DNA from: Hymenobacter setariae
GTDB taxonomy: Bacteria; Bacteroidota; Bacteroidia; Cytophagales; Hymenobacteraceae
Length of the DNA: 64,000 nt
Reading direction: 5' to 3'
Assembly (NCBI RefSeq): GCF_007713685.1
Contig: NZ_VMRJ01000002.1
Coordinates: 620,001-684,000 of the forward strand
The notes beneath the pieces were generated by a model. It made no database searches. It was given only the letters and a program-made list of their open reading frames with translations, and was not told the DNA's origin. This document shows, piece after piece, positions 1 to 9,718 of this stretch; positions within the stretch are counted from its first letter, which is position 1; each line of letters opens with the position of its first letter. The position numbers were made by a program, and so were the translations under genes.

Positions 1-606
1 ATGCACGCTAATCGGCTCCTCGTCGAAGAGATTACGAACCGCGTTTAGCGGGTAGGTGCCCATGTCGGGCACTGGCCCGCCCCAATAGCCATTATGACCG
101 CGCGAATTGGCTTCCGCCACGTTTTGAGCAAAAATGGAGGTGAAAGCCCGCAGCTCGCCAAAGTCCCCGTTGTGGGCCCGCGTAAACAGCTCCACATTGC
201 CGGGCTCATGGTGCAGCCGGTAGGCAATCATCAGCTTAGCCCCGCTTTTTTGCTGCGCGGCCAACATTTGCTCGGCTTCTGCTACGCTCGAAGCCATGGG
301 CTTTTCCAGCAGCACGTGGATACCAGCCTCCAGCGCGGCCACCACGAACGGGGTATGTAGTGCATTAGGGGTAGCCACGTAAACGGCGTCGATTTCGCCG
401 GAGACTAGCAGCGCGCCATATTCTTCATACGACCACGCCTTGATGTCGTATTGGTTGGCCAGCTCATCGGCCTTTACTGGGTCACCGGTCACCAGAGCTG
501 CGAGTTCGGAGTTATTGGTGCGCGCAATGCCGGGCATAAACGCTTGCTGCGAAATCTGACCACCGGCCACGACGGCGTAGCGAATTTTCTTCGTGTGTTG
601 GAACAT
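1..606 (-). CDS. Gfo/Idh/MocA-family oxidoreductase (3' end cut by window edge)
   Basis: Open frame from an ATG at 606 to the left edge, 202 codons visible, so only the N-terminal half of the usual 350-400 residues is present. The N-terminus has a Rossmann dinucleotide-binding beta-alpha-beta (AVVAGGQIS, residues about 11-19), followed by VATPN (78-82) and the family hallmark EKP (101-103), which in this family positions the nicotinamide and catalytic Lys. Such enzymes are cytoplasmic NAD(P)-dependent oxidoreductases acting on sugars, inositols or related polyols; the exact substrate cannot be read here. The neighbouring carbohydrate genes are compatible with a sugar substrate, which is an inference. 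Confidence 0.88.
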   Translation of the reverse strand, partial: MFQHTKKIRYAVVAGGQISQQAFMPGIARTNNSELAALVTGDPVKADELANQYDIKAWSYEEYGALLVSGEIDAVYVATPNALHTPFVVAALEAGIHVLLEKPMASSVAEAEQMLAAQQKSGAKLMIAYRLHHEPGNVELFTRAHNGDFGELRAFTSIFAQNVAEANSRGHNGYWGGPVPDMGTYPLNAVRNLFDEEPISVH

Positions 607-667
607 AGCTAGTAGCTGCTGAGGAGGTAAGGCTTCGCCGAAGGAGCAAATCCGTAATAGTCTAGGG

Positions 668-701
668 AACAGGTGCAGGCAAAATGCCAGTCACACCTGT
701 T
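668..701. other. Inverted repeat upstream of the oxidoreductase
   Basis: Perfect 8-bp arms AACAGGTG (668-675) and CACCTGTT (694-701) enclose a second smaller stem GGC/GCC (678-680, 686-688). It lies 62 nt upstream of the oxidoreductase start, so it could be an operator or a leader hairpin. No other evidence for function. Confidence 0.35.
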
Positions 702-781
702 TTAGTTATACGTCACACTTGGGCGGGTGTTCATTAGCTTCCCTACAGTAGATAGACCAGCTAGGGGTATAAGTTCAGGGC

Positions 782-799
782 AAAAAGGATAGTATCCTT
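782..799 (-). terminator. Possible weak terminator of the GH18 gene
   Basis: On the minus strand AAGGATA and TATCCTT flank one base and run into a five-T tract, 57 nt after the GH18 stop codon. The stem is short and AT-rich, so this is tentative. Confidence 0.3.
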
Positions 800-855
800 C
801 TGCTAGAGAGGAGGGAACTGGGGGAGTATGTACTAGGATGTTACTGCCTAAGACC

Positions 856-1965
856 CTACTGCGCAGCCGCTTCATACAGGCTCTCCAATAAGCCATGTTG
901 GGGCTTGTCGCCCGTCAATTCCCAAAACATAATGCCTCCAAGATGCTTCGTTCGGACGTACTGCGTTTTCAAGCGGATAGAGCGCGGATTGTCGAATGTG
1001 GCAAATTCTTGGCGGCGAGCGTTGTAGGCATAAGGAGCTTGCGCAATCGAATCCCAGTAAGTTGCGAAGCCCTGCGTGGCTGATAAGCTGTCGGTAAATT
1101 CCTTATAATTAAAGGTCTTATAAAACTTGCCAGCTTGCCGCAGGCCCTGCTTAGCGGAAGGGACGTGATTAAAAACTCGTGCGTAAAAAGCGGCGCCGAT
1201 GACAATCTTGCCCGGCGCCACGCCTACGGAGTCAAGGTAGCGCACCCCGTCATCCACCGAGACTTGCTGTGGCGGACTCGGGTAGAGGGGCGTATGGTGA
1301 CCCGTCAAGGTGCTATAGCCGTTTACCAAGTCGTAGCTCATTAGGTTAACTCGGTTGACGAGCGGCATTACAGCAGGCCATTCAACGGACTTGCGCAGAT
1401 ACTCTGGGAAGCCACCAGCGGCAAAGCTTATCTCATAAGTGTTGCCTAGGGTAGCGCGCAGGGCCTGCACTAGCAGCGTGAAGTTGTGGCGGTCTTCGGG
1501 GGCAAAGCGGTGGCCCGGGGGGCCGGCAATAGCTGGATATTCCCAATCCAAATCGATACCGTCGGTGTGAGTAGCCCGCAATACCTGCTTGACGGAAGCG
1601 GCAAAGTCCGAGCGGCCTTTTGCCGTCGCAAATACCTGCGAGCAGGTCTGGCAGCCGCTCCAGCCCCCGAGCGATAGCATGACTTTGAGTTGCGGCTGTT
1701 GCGCTTTCAGGGCTACCAAGGCGGCCACAGTAGCTTTATCCTGCGGCTTATCAAAGGCCAAAGAATTGCCTTGCAAATGCAGAAAGCTGTAGATGATGTG
1801 CGTGAGCCCCTTGGTTGGATAGGACCGAAAGGCCGTGGCATCGCCGGCGTAATAAGCTATAACTGCTAGACTAGGCTTGGGGACCGCGGGGGGCGTAGAA
1901 AGGCGAAAAGCAGTAATGCCTCCCATCGTGGCTACCAGGAAAGCCGCACAAAGAACAAGTCGCAT
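856..1965 (-). CDS. GH18-family chitinase-like glycoside hydrolase, secreted
   Basis: 369 residues with an N-terminal hydrophobic segment (residues 1-20) that should direct export. The GH18 signature DGIDLDWEYP is at residues 135-144, giving the DxxDxDxE catalytic motif with Glu142 as the proton donor; substrate-assisted hydrolysis of beta-1,4-GlcNAc linkages is the family mechanism. The SLGGW strand motif (98-102) and the conserved MSYDL also fit GH18. It ends with FWELTGD, a typical GH18 final strand. No chitin-binding module is present. Chitin or peptidoglycan-like glycans are likely targets; an endo-GlcNAcase role on N-glycans is also possible within GH18. Its start faces the Dabb gene across a 370-bp gap. 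Confidence 0.9.
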   Translation of the reverse strand: MRLVLCAAFLVATMGGITAFRLSTPPAVPKPSLAVIAYYAGDATAFRSYPTKGLTHIIYSFLHLQGNSLAFDKPQDKATVAALVALKAQQPQLKVMLSLGGWSGCQTCSQVFATAKGRSDFAASVKQVLRATHTDGIDLDWEYPAIAGPPGHRFAPEDRHNFTLLVQALRATLGNTYEISFAAGGFPEYLRKSVEWPAVMPLVNRVNLMSYDLVNGYSTLTGHHTPLYPSPPQQVSVDDGVRYLDSVGVAPGKIVIGAAFYARVFNHVPSAKQGLRQAGKFYKTFNYKEFTDSLSATQGFATYWDSIAQAPYAYNARRQEFATFDNPRSIRLKTQYVRTKHLGGIMFWELTGDKPQHGLLESLYEAAAQ

Positions 1966-2000
1966 AAGCTAGGCACAGACAAGCAGGTTCGAATTGGTCT

Positions 2001-2033
2001 CTAAGGTAAGAGGCCGCACACGCACGACAGCAA
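2001..2033 (-). promoter_or_regulatory. Candidate Bacteroidota promoter for the GH18 gene
   Basis: On the minus strand TTG (2033-2031), 22 nt, then TACCTTAG (2008-2001), one mismatch from the TAnnTTTG -7 element, about 35 nt upstream of the GH18 ATG. The rest of the 1966-2335 gap shows no open frame; TTACTTTG at 2266-2273 is a weak candidate -7 for the Dabb gene. Confidence 0.35.
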
Positions 2034-2335
2034 CTGCCAGCATACCACCTTGCCTAGCAAAAAAGTCTCGTCACCAGTACTAGCTAGGCTTTGCACAGCT
2101 TGGTAGACCCGTGGCTGCTTTGTTTTTGAAACTGGCTTCTAGACCTGCCTTGCGGCAAAAGGCTCGCCTAGGTGTTCCACTGCTGATTGCTTCGTAGGTA
2201 TAAAAACTAGTCAAGGCATCTGGCTATTTATCAGCCATTATTATCTGCTGCCAGTTCTTGGCGCCTTACTTTGCAGGAAGCCGAGCTCGGTTGCTTGGCT
2301 CGTGTCAGTTTCATTTTGCTTTTGCTCTTCCTACT

Positions 2336-2686
2336 ATGGCTGCGTCTACTTCGCCCGGTGTTTTCATGCATCACGTACTGTTTTACATGCCGGCCGCGGC
2401 TAGCGCCACCGACCGGGCTAGCCTGCTAGAGGGCTTGCAGCAATTGCAGCGCATCCCGGCCATTAAGCTGTCTCATGTCGGCACCCCGGCCGAAACTGAC
2501 CGTGCGGTTATTGACCGCACTTATACTTATTCTTTGCTGTGCATTTTTGAGAGTGCGGCCGCAGAGCAAGATTATCAGCAGCATCCGATTCACGACACAT
2601 TCAGGCAGGAATATGCCCGCTACTGGGAAAAGGTCGTGATTTATGACGCAGTAGGACCAATGCTACCCAGCCTACAAGGAGAGTAG
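2336..2686 (+). CDS. Dabb (stress-responsive A/B-barrel) domain protein
   Basis: 116 residues from the ATG at 2336; an in-frame ATG at 2258 would add 26 residues that do not resemble the family, so the inner start is preferred. The sequence opens with the characteristic MHHVLFYM strand and ends in a second strand around KVVIYDAVGP, with a His-rich centre (HPIHDTF), all typical of the dimeric alpha/beta barrel of the Dabb family. Members are small cytoplasmic proteins, mostly of unknown function, some being cyclases or stress proteins. It stands alone, with about 290 bp before the next gene and no partner that suggests a substrate. Confidence 0.75.
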   Translation: MAASTSPGVFMHHVLFYMPAAASATDRASLLEGLQQLQRIPAIKLSHVGTPAETDRAVIDRTYTYSLLCIFESAAAEQDYQQHPIHDTFRQEYARYWEKVVIYDAVGPMLPSLQGE

Positions 2687-2975
2687 GCACCAGGTGAGAA
2701 GCAACCTAAGCAGTTATGGTGGGCGAGAGCTGTACCTAGCACAACTGCTTAGGTCGCCTGTACACAGCCCAAGCCAATCACCCTTGGTCAGTGGCGAGCC
2801 ATTTGCTTTGGTTGGTCAGTTAAAGCGAAGAACGATGGCTACTGCCGAGCCTAGCAGAAAGTGACATGTCGAGAGCTTGGTGCAGAAGTGATAAGGACCT
2901 AGGGTGCCACTGGTAGCGAAGCCGCGCCACCGTGCTACCTTGCTGGCCTACTGCGTATTTCACTAAGCTGGCCTC

Positions 2976-4925
2976 ATGCACAAAAGACTCTGTTTCACGC
3001 TTTCGTTTTTGTTTATTGCGGCGCGTTTGCTAGGTGCGCCCATTACGTTGCTGTCGCCCGATAAGCGCCTCAGCGTGTCGGTTAATTTGCAGGGGCGCAT
3101 AAGCTACGCGGTGTCGGTAAGCGGCACGCCGGTGCTGCAAGACTCGTATGTGCAACTCAATCTCGCGGGCCAGCACCTAGGCGAGCGCCCGCAGCTGCGC
3201 AAGAAGTCTATCAAGGCGGTGAATACGACATCGCAGCCAGTGGTGCCCCTCGCCAATAGCACCATTAGCAACGCCTACAATTTGCTGACGCTGGATTTCA
3301 AAAACGATTTCAGCGTGGAGTTTCGGGCTTATAATGATGGGGTAGCCTACCGCTTCGTTACCAACAAAAAGGACTCGGTGGAGGTGAGCAGCGAAGACGT
3401 GCACCTGCACTTCGCCAGCCCCGTCGAAACGTCTTACTTGGAAACAGGCAGCTTCAAAACTGCTTACGAAATCCTGTACAAGCGCCAACCGCTGGAGGCT
3501 GTGAACCGGGACAAAATGAGCGTGCTGCCGATGCTGTTCGCCACCCCCAAGTACAAGGCGCTGTTCTCAGAGGCCGACCTCTACGACTACCCGGGCCTGT
3601 TTGTAAAAGCCGTGGACGGGCAGACGGTCACGGCCACGTTTCCGAAGGCGCCGCTGAAGTTTGGGCCTGACGGCGACCGCAGCGTGAAAATTGTGACCGA
3701 GGCGCCCTACCTCGTCAAAACGGCTGGCAAGCGCACGTTTCCGTGGCGCTTTCTGGTCATCACCGAGCGCGATGCGCAGCTGGCGGCCAACCAAATGGTG
3801 TACAAGCTCAGCACGCCCAATCAGCTGAAGGACACGCAGTGGATTAAGCCCGGCCAAGTGACTTGGGAGTGGTGGCACAACGCCTACGTGTACGGGGTCG
3901 ATTTTAAGTCGGGCTACAACCAAGACACCTACAAGTACTACATCGATTTTGCCTCAAAGTCCGGCATTCCCTACATCCTCATGGATGAGGGCTGGGCTAA
4001 GACGACGCTCAACCCGTTTGAGCCCAACCCGACCATCAATCTGCAAGAGCTGATTGCCTACGCTAAGACTAAGAATGTCAAGATTCTGCTGTGGTTCACT
4101 TGGCTAGCTATCGAGAACAACCCCACCGTGTATGAAACCCTAGAGAAGTGGGGGATAGCGGGCATGAAAATCGACTTTATGGACCGCAGCGACCAGTGGA
4201 TGGTCAACTACTACACCCGTGTGGCTAAGCGGGCGGCCGAACACCACTTGCTGGTCGATTTTCACGGCGCCTTCAAGCCCGCCGGCCTAGAAGTGGCCTA
4301 CCCCAACGTGCTGTCGTACGAAGGCGTGATAGGCATGGAGCAGAACATCGGGGGCGGCCTAGCCACGCCGAAGAACAACCTGTATCTGCCGTTTTTGCGC
4401 AATGCGGTGGGGCCCATGGACTACACGCCCGGCGCCATGCGCTCGGCCCACCCCAAAGACTACCGCGGCAACTGGGTAAATACGATGAGCATCGGTACCC
4501 GCGGCCACCAGCTGGCCATGTACATCGTGTTTACCAGCGGCTTGCAGATGCTCGCCGACAATCCCTTCAACTACCTGCGCGAGCCCGAAACTACTTCTTT
4601 CATTACTGCGGTGCCCGTGACCTGGGATGAAACACGCGTGCTGGAGGCGGCTGTGGGCGACTACATCGTCACAGCCCGGCGCAAGGGCACCACTTGGTAC
4701 CTAGGCGGCATGACGGCCGAGAAAGCCCACGAACTAACGTTGCCGACCGACTTCCTAACTAAGGGCGCTCGCTACCAACTCACCCTAATTAAGGATGGCG
4801 TGAATGCCGACGTGCAGGCCATGGACTTCAAGCGCGTCGTTCAGCCGATGCAGCCCGGCCAACCTATTACCCTAACGATGGTGCCCGATGGCGGCTTCGC
4901 CGCCCGCATCGAGCTTATGCCCTAG
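2976..4925 (+). CDS. GH97 glycoside hydrolase, probable retaining alpha-galactosidase type
   Basis: 649 residues with a signal peptide (about 1-20) followed by the N-terminal beta-sandwich of GH97, a (beta/alpha)8 barrel and a C-terminal beta domain, the normal full length of the family. In the barrel GMKIDFMDRSDQ (about residue 395-405) supplies an Asp where retaining GH97 alpha-galactosidases have their nucleophile; inverting SusB-type alpha-glucosidases instead use Glu bases. VLSYEGVIGME further on contains the likely acid/base Glu. Conserved NAVGPMDYTPG is also present. Periplasmic, calcium-dependent action on alpha-linked galactosyl (or related) side chains is expected. It converges on the xylan locus and shares its terminator. 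Confidence 0.92.
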   Translation: MHKRLCFTLSFLFIAARLLGAPITLLSPDKRLSVSVNLQGRISYAVSVSGTPVLQDSYVQLNLAGQHLGERPQLRKKSIKAVNTTSQPVVPLANSTISNAYNLLTLDFKNDFSVEFRAYNDGVAYRFVTNKKDSVEVSSEDVHLHFASPVETSYLETGSFKTAYEILYKRQPLEAVNRDKMSVLPMLFATPKYKALFSEADLYDYPGLFVKAVDGQTVTATFPKAPLKFGPDGDRSVKIVTEAPYLVKTAGKRTFPWRFLVITERDAQLAANQMVYKLSTPNQLKDTQWIKPGQVTWEWWHNAYVYGVDFKSGYNQDTYKYYIDFASKSGIPYILMDEGWAKTTLNPFEPNPTINLQELIAYAKTKNVKILLWFTWLAIENNPTVYETLEKWGIAGMKIDFMDRSDQWMVNYYTRVAKRAAEHHLLVDFHGAFKPAGLEVAYPNVLSYEGVIGMEQNIGGGLATPKNNLYLPFLRNAVGPMDYTPGAMRSAHPKDYRGNWVNTMSIGTRGHQLAMYIVFTSGLQMLADNPFNYLREPETTSFITAVPVTWDETRVLEAAVGDYIVTARRKGTTWYLGGMTAEKAHELTLPTDFLTKGARYQLTLIKDGVNADVQAMDFKRVVQPMQPGQPITLTMVPDGGFAARIELMP

Positions 4926-4963
4926 TAGCTTGCTAACCTAGACGCATAGCAAGCTTATAAAAG

Positions 4964-4989
4964 AAGAGGACGACCTAGGTCGTCCTCTT
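4964..4989. terminator. Bidirectional terminator, perfect palindrome centred on CCTAGG
   Basis: A perfect 26-bp palindrome with 13-bp arms (AAGAGGACGACCT and its complement). On the plus strand it is followed by TT from a run ending 4991, on the minus strand by TTCTTTTAT. It sits between the convergent GH97 and GH43 genes and should stop transcription from both sides. Confidence 0.8.
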
Positions 4990-5001
4990 TTGGTTTGGTA
5001 G

Positions 5002-5958
5002 CTACTTGGCCGGTGCTACGCCCTTGGTCGTCTGCACTATCGGCTGTATGGTGCCGTCGGGGTTGTAGTGCATTTCGTCGACGCAGATGGAGCGCCGGTA
5101 GCTGCCGCCGGTGGGCAAGGAGCCATTGTGGTAGAAGAAGTAGCTCTTGCTCTTGTAGTCGATGATGCCAGGATGGGTAGTAAAGCTGTTCGGCACGTTT
5201 TCCTGAATGATGCCACGGTAGGTCCAGGGGCCGGTGGCGCTGGGGGCCGTGCAGTACTCTATCATTTCGGGCTTGGTGCCGGCGCTAGCGTACACGAGGT
5301 AGTAGAGCTTTTTGCGCTTGTACACCCAGGGGCCCTCGATGTAGTTCTTGATATTCAGCACCGTGATGGGGCTAGCCAGCTCCGTCAGGTTGTCCTTGAG
5401 CTTCACCCAGCGGCAGCTTAAGTTGCCCCAGTACAGGTAGGCCTGCTTGTCATCGTCGATTAACACGGTGGGGTCGATGTCGTCCCAGGCGTGCGGCTTA
5501 TCCTTGGTCATCTCATTCACGATAAGCGCCTTGCCAATGGCATCCTTGAACGGCCCGGTGGGGCGGTCCGACACGGCCACGCCGATGGCCGCGCCGCCTT
5601 GGCTGTTGTCGTCTTTCTTATGAAATGTGGATACAAACCAGTAGAACTTGCCCTTGTGGTACACGCACTGTGCTGCGTAGGCATCGCCAGTGGCCCAGGC
5701 GAAAGTCCTAGGTGACAAGCGCGTGCCGTAGTCTTTCCAGTGCACCATGTCGGTGGTGGAGTAGATGCGCCAATCGGGCATCTTGTAGTTAGTTTCCTGC
5801 ACCGAGGCTGTGTCGTGGCCAGTGTACAGAAACAGCGTGTCGCGGTACACCAGCGGCGCCGGGTCGGCCGTGAACACGTCTTTGATAATTGGGTTTTGCG
5901 CCCGGAGCGAAGCACTAGCCATGCAGGCCAGCAGGAACGTGAGGAGAAGGCTTTTCAT
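5002..5958 (-). CDS. GH43 arabinofuranosidase/beta-xylosidase, single-domain
   Basis: 318 residues, signal peptide 1-20 (cleavage near SLRA-QNP). The five-bladed propeller residues are visible: catalytic base Asp32 in TADPAPLV, pKa-modulating Asp162 in WDDIDPTV, and acid Glu208 in YIEGPWV. It has no accessory module, unlike three of the other five GH43 proteins in the operon. Exo-action on arabinose or xylose residues of arabinoxylan in the periplasm is expected; which sugar is released cannot be decided from sequence. Last gene of the minus-strand operon, 63 nt after the esterase gene and immediately before the palindromic terminator. Confidence 0.92.
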   Translation of the reverse strand: MKSLLLTFLLACMASASLRAQNPIIKDVFTADPAPLVYRDTLFLYTGHDTASVQETNYKMPDWRIYSTTDMVHWKDYGTRLSPRTFAWATGDAYAAQCVYHKGKFYWFVSTFHKKDDNSQGGAAIGVAVSDRPTGPFKDAIGKALIVNEMTKDKPHAWDDIDPTVLIDDDKQAYLYWGNLSCRWVKLKDNLTELASPITVLNIKNYIEGPWVYKRKKLYYLVYASAGTKPEMIEYCTAPSATGPWTYRGIIQENVPNSFTTHPGIIDYKSKSYFFYHNGSLPTGGSYRRSICVDEMHYNPDGTIQPIVQTTKGVAPAK

Positions 5959-6021
5959 GATGGAAATAGCGGGAGTGGAAGAAGCGCCCGGCCCTAGGTC
6001 TGGCCAGGGCGTTTGAGTTGT

Positions 6022-7974
<1,953 letters not shown>

Positions 7975-8038
7975 CTACGGGCAGCAGCATGTAGAAAAAC
8001 GAAAAGCTCCTAGATAGTCAGCTGCACGGTGGCGCCTG

Positions 8039-9718
8039 TTAGTTCGGGTTGGCTGTGGTATAAACTGCCAGGCCAAAGTCGTAGCCGGGCTTGTCGTTCA
8101 GGCGTAGCGGCAGCCGGTTGAAGTAGGCGCCGCCAGCCGGGTAGGCCTCCTGCCGACTCGCGCGCCAGAAAAGCGGCGCCGACTTTTCCAGGCCTTGCAG
8201 CTCGAAGGCGTAGGTATGGCCGGCCTGCAAGGGCACTTGGTTAGCTCCTGCAAAATCAAACTGCAACAGCCCAGCCGGCTGCGGCGTGTAGGCAATGGCT
8301 AGTCCTTTGCCACCCCCTAGGAGGTTGGTGCCGGGAGTATAGGCCGGGTTTTCCTGCGTACCTAGGTCGTAGAGCGCCAGGGTCACGGACTGCTTGGTAT
8401 CGGTGCCCAACCCGTCGCCCCCAAATAGGTCGATGCGCGTGAGCTTGCCATCGGCCGGCACCCGGAAAGTTTGGCCCAGGCTAGTACCGCCCTTGTCATG
8501 GTTGAAGCTGATGTTGTCGAGGGCCGTGTTGGCCGGGTTGGACATAGTGCTCAGTAGGGGCGCGCCGGGCCACTGCGCGGGGCGCGGCAGCAGGTTTTGC
8601 ACAACGCTGACGCCGGGGGCCGAAGTAGCCGGGGCACTGGCGGGCGGCGCGGGGCGGCTAGGGCTGGGCGGCCCGCTCACGCCGGCCACGGTTTGGGTGA
8701 TGGGCTGAATGGTGCCGTCCGGGTTGTAGTACAGATATTCTACGCACACACTGCGGCGGCCTAGGGCCCCACTTTCGCCGGTGGGCAGGGTGAGCGTGGC
8801 GTTGTGGTAGAAGAAGTACGACTGCTTCTTGAACTCGACAATGCCGGGGTGAATCGTGTAGCTGTTCTTGGCCTGGTCGGTGAGGATGCCGCGGTAGGTC
8901 CACGGGCCGGTGACCTTGGGGGCCGTGGCGTAGCACATTTTCTCCGACATGCCCTGGTGGGCAAAGGCGGCGTAGGTGAGGTAGTACAGGTTGCCCCGCT
9001 TGTGCAGCCACGGGCCTTCGGTGTAGTTGGGCACCTCTTTGCGCTGGATGGGCCCGTCGAGCTCCGTCATGTTGGGCTTGAGCTTGGCCAGGTAGCAGTT
9101 GGGGTTGCCCCAGGCCAGCCACGCCGTGCCATCGTCATCCACAAACACGGTGGGGTCTATGTCGTCCCAGCCGTTGGGGCCGGGGGTGGTTTTGTCGGAG
9201 ATGAGCGCCGAGCCGCGGGCATCCACGAAGGGGCCAGTGGGGCTATCCGACACGGCTACCCCGATGGCTTTGGCGTTGGCCGGGGCGCCCTCCTGCACCG
9301 CTGCGTAGAAGTAAAATTTGCCGTTGCGAGCCACTACCTGCGAGGCCCAAGCATCCTTGGTAGCCCACTTGAAGTCGCGCACGTTCATGATGGGACCGTG
9401 TGCGGTCCAGTGCTTCATGTCGGTGGTGGAGTAGCACAGCCAGTCATTCATGTTGAACATCTGGCCCTCCTTCGCCTCGTCGTGGCCCACGTAGAGGTAC
9501 AGCTTGTCCTTGTACACCAACGGCGCCGGGTCGGCCGTAAATACGTCGCGGATAATCGGGTTTTCGCCCGGCTTAGCGGCCGCCTGGCCGTAGCTGCACG
9601 GGGCGAAGGCGGCTTGCCCAAGCGCAACAAATAGGGCAGCAGACAGGAATTGCTTAGGCACAGAAATAAAGTAAAAAGTGGGGTAGACGGCTCGCCGCTG
9701 GGCAACAGGCAGAGGCAT
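8039..9718 (-). CDS. GH43 enzyme with C-terminal beta-sandwich module
   Basis: 559 residues from the ATG at 9718. The catalytic propeller has base Asp63 (TADPAPLV), WDDIDPTV near 200 and the acid Glu in YTEGPW near 250. A Pro/Ala/Ser-rich linker (about 352-372) joins it to a roughly 185-residue C-terminal domain rich in beta strands that looks like a carbohydrate-binding jelly roll; I cannot assign its CBM family. The ATG overlaps the GH67 stop as TAATG. A GTG at 9661 would give a cleaner signal peptide (VPKQFLSAALFVALG), so the true start is uncertain. Expected to remove arabinose or xylose from xylan. Confidence 0.88.
   Translation of the reverse strand: MPLPVAQRRAVYPTFYFISVPKQFLSAALFVALGQAAFAPCSYGQAAAKPGENPIIRDVFTADPAPLVYKDKLYLYVGHDEAKEGQMFNMNDWLCYSTTDMKHWTAHGPIMNVRDFKWATKDAWASQVVARNGKFYFYAAVQEGAPANAKAIGVAVSDSPTGPFVDARGSALISDKTTPGPNGWDDIDPTVFVDDDGTAWLAWGNPNCYLAKLKPNMTELDGPIQRKEVPNYTEGPWLHKRGNLYYLTYAAFAHQGMSEKMCYATAPKVTGPWTYRGILTDQAKNSYTIHPGIVEFKKQSYFFYHNATLTLPTGESGALGRRSVCVEYLYYNPDGTIQPITQTVAGVSGPPSPSRPAPPASAPATSAPGVSVVQNLLPRPAQWPGAPLLSTMSNPANTALDNISFNHDKGGTSLGQTFRVPADGKLTRIDLFGGDGLGTDTKQSVTLALYDLGTQENPAYTPGTNLLGGGKGLAIAYTPQPAGLLQFDFAGANQVPLQAGHTYAFELQGLEKSAPLFWRASRQEAYPAGGAYFNRLPLRLNDKPGYDFGLAVYTTANPN

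Noticed and set aside
8804..9634. 276-codon plus-strand open frame opposite the GH43 gene
   Set aside because: It lies wholly antisense to a gene with clear catalytic motifs; codon pattern and His/Val-rich product are typical of an antisense shadow in GC-rich DNA.
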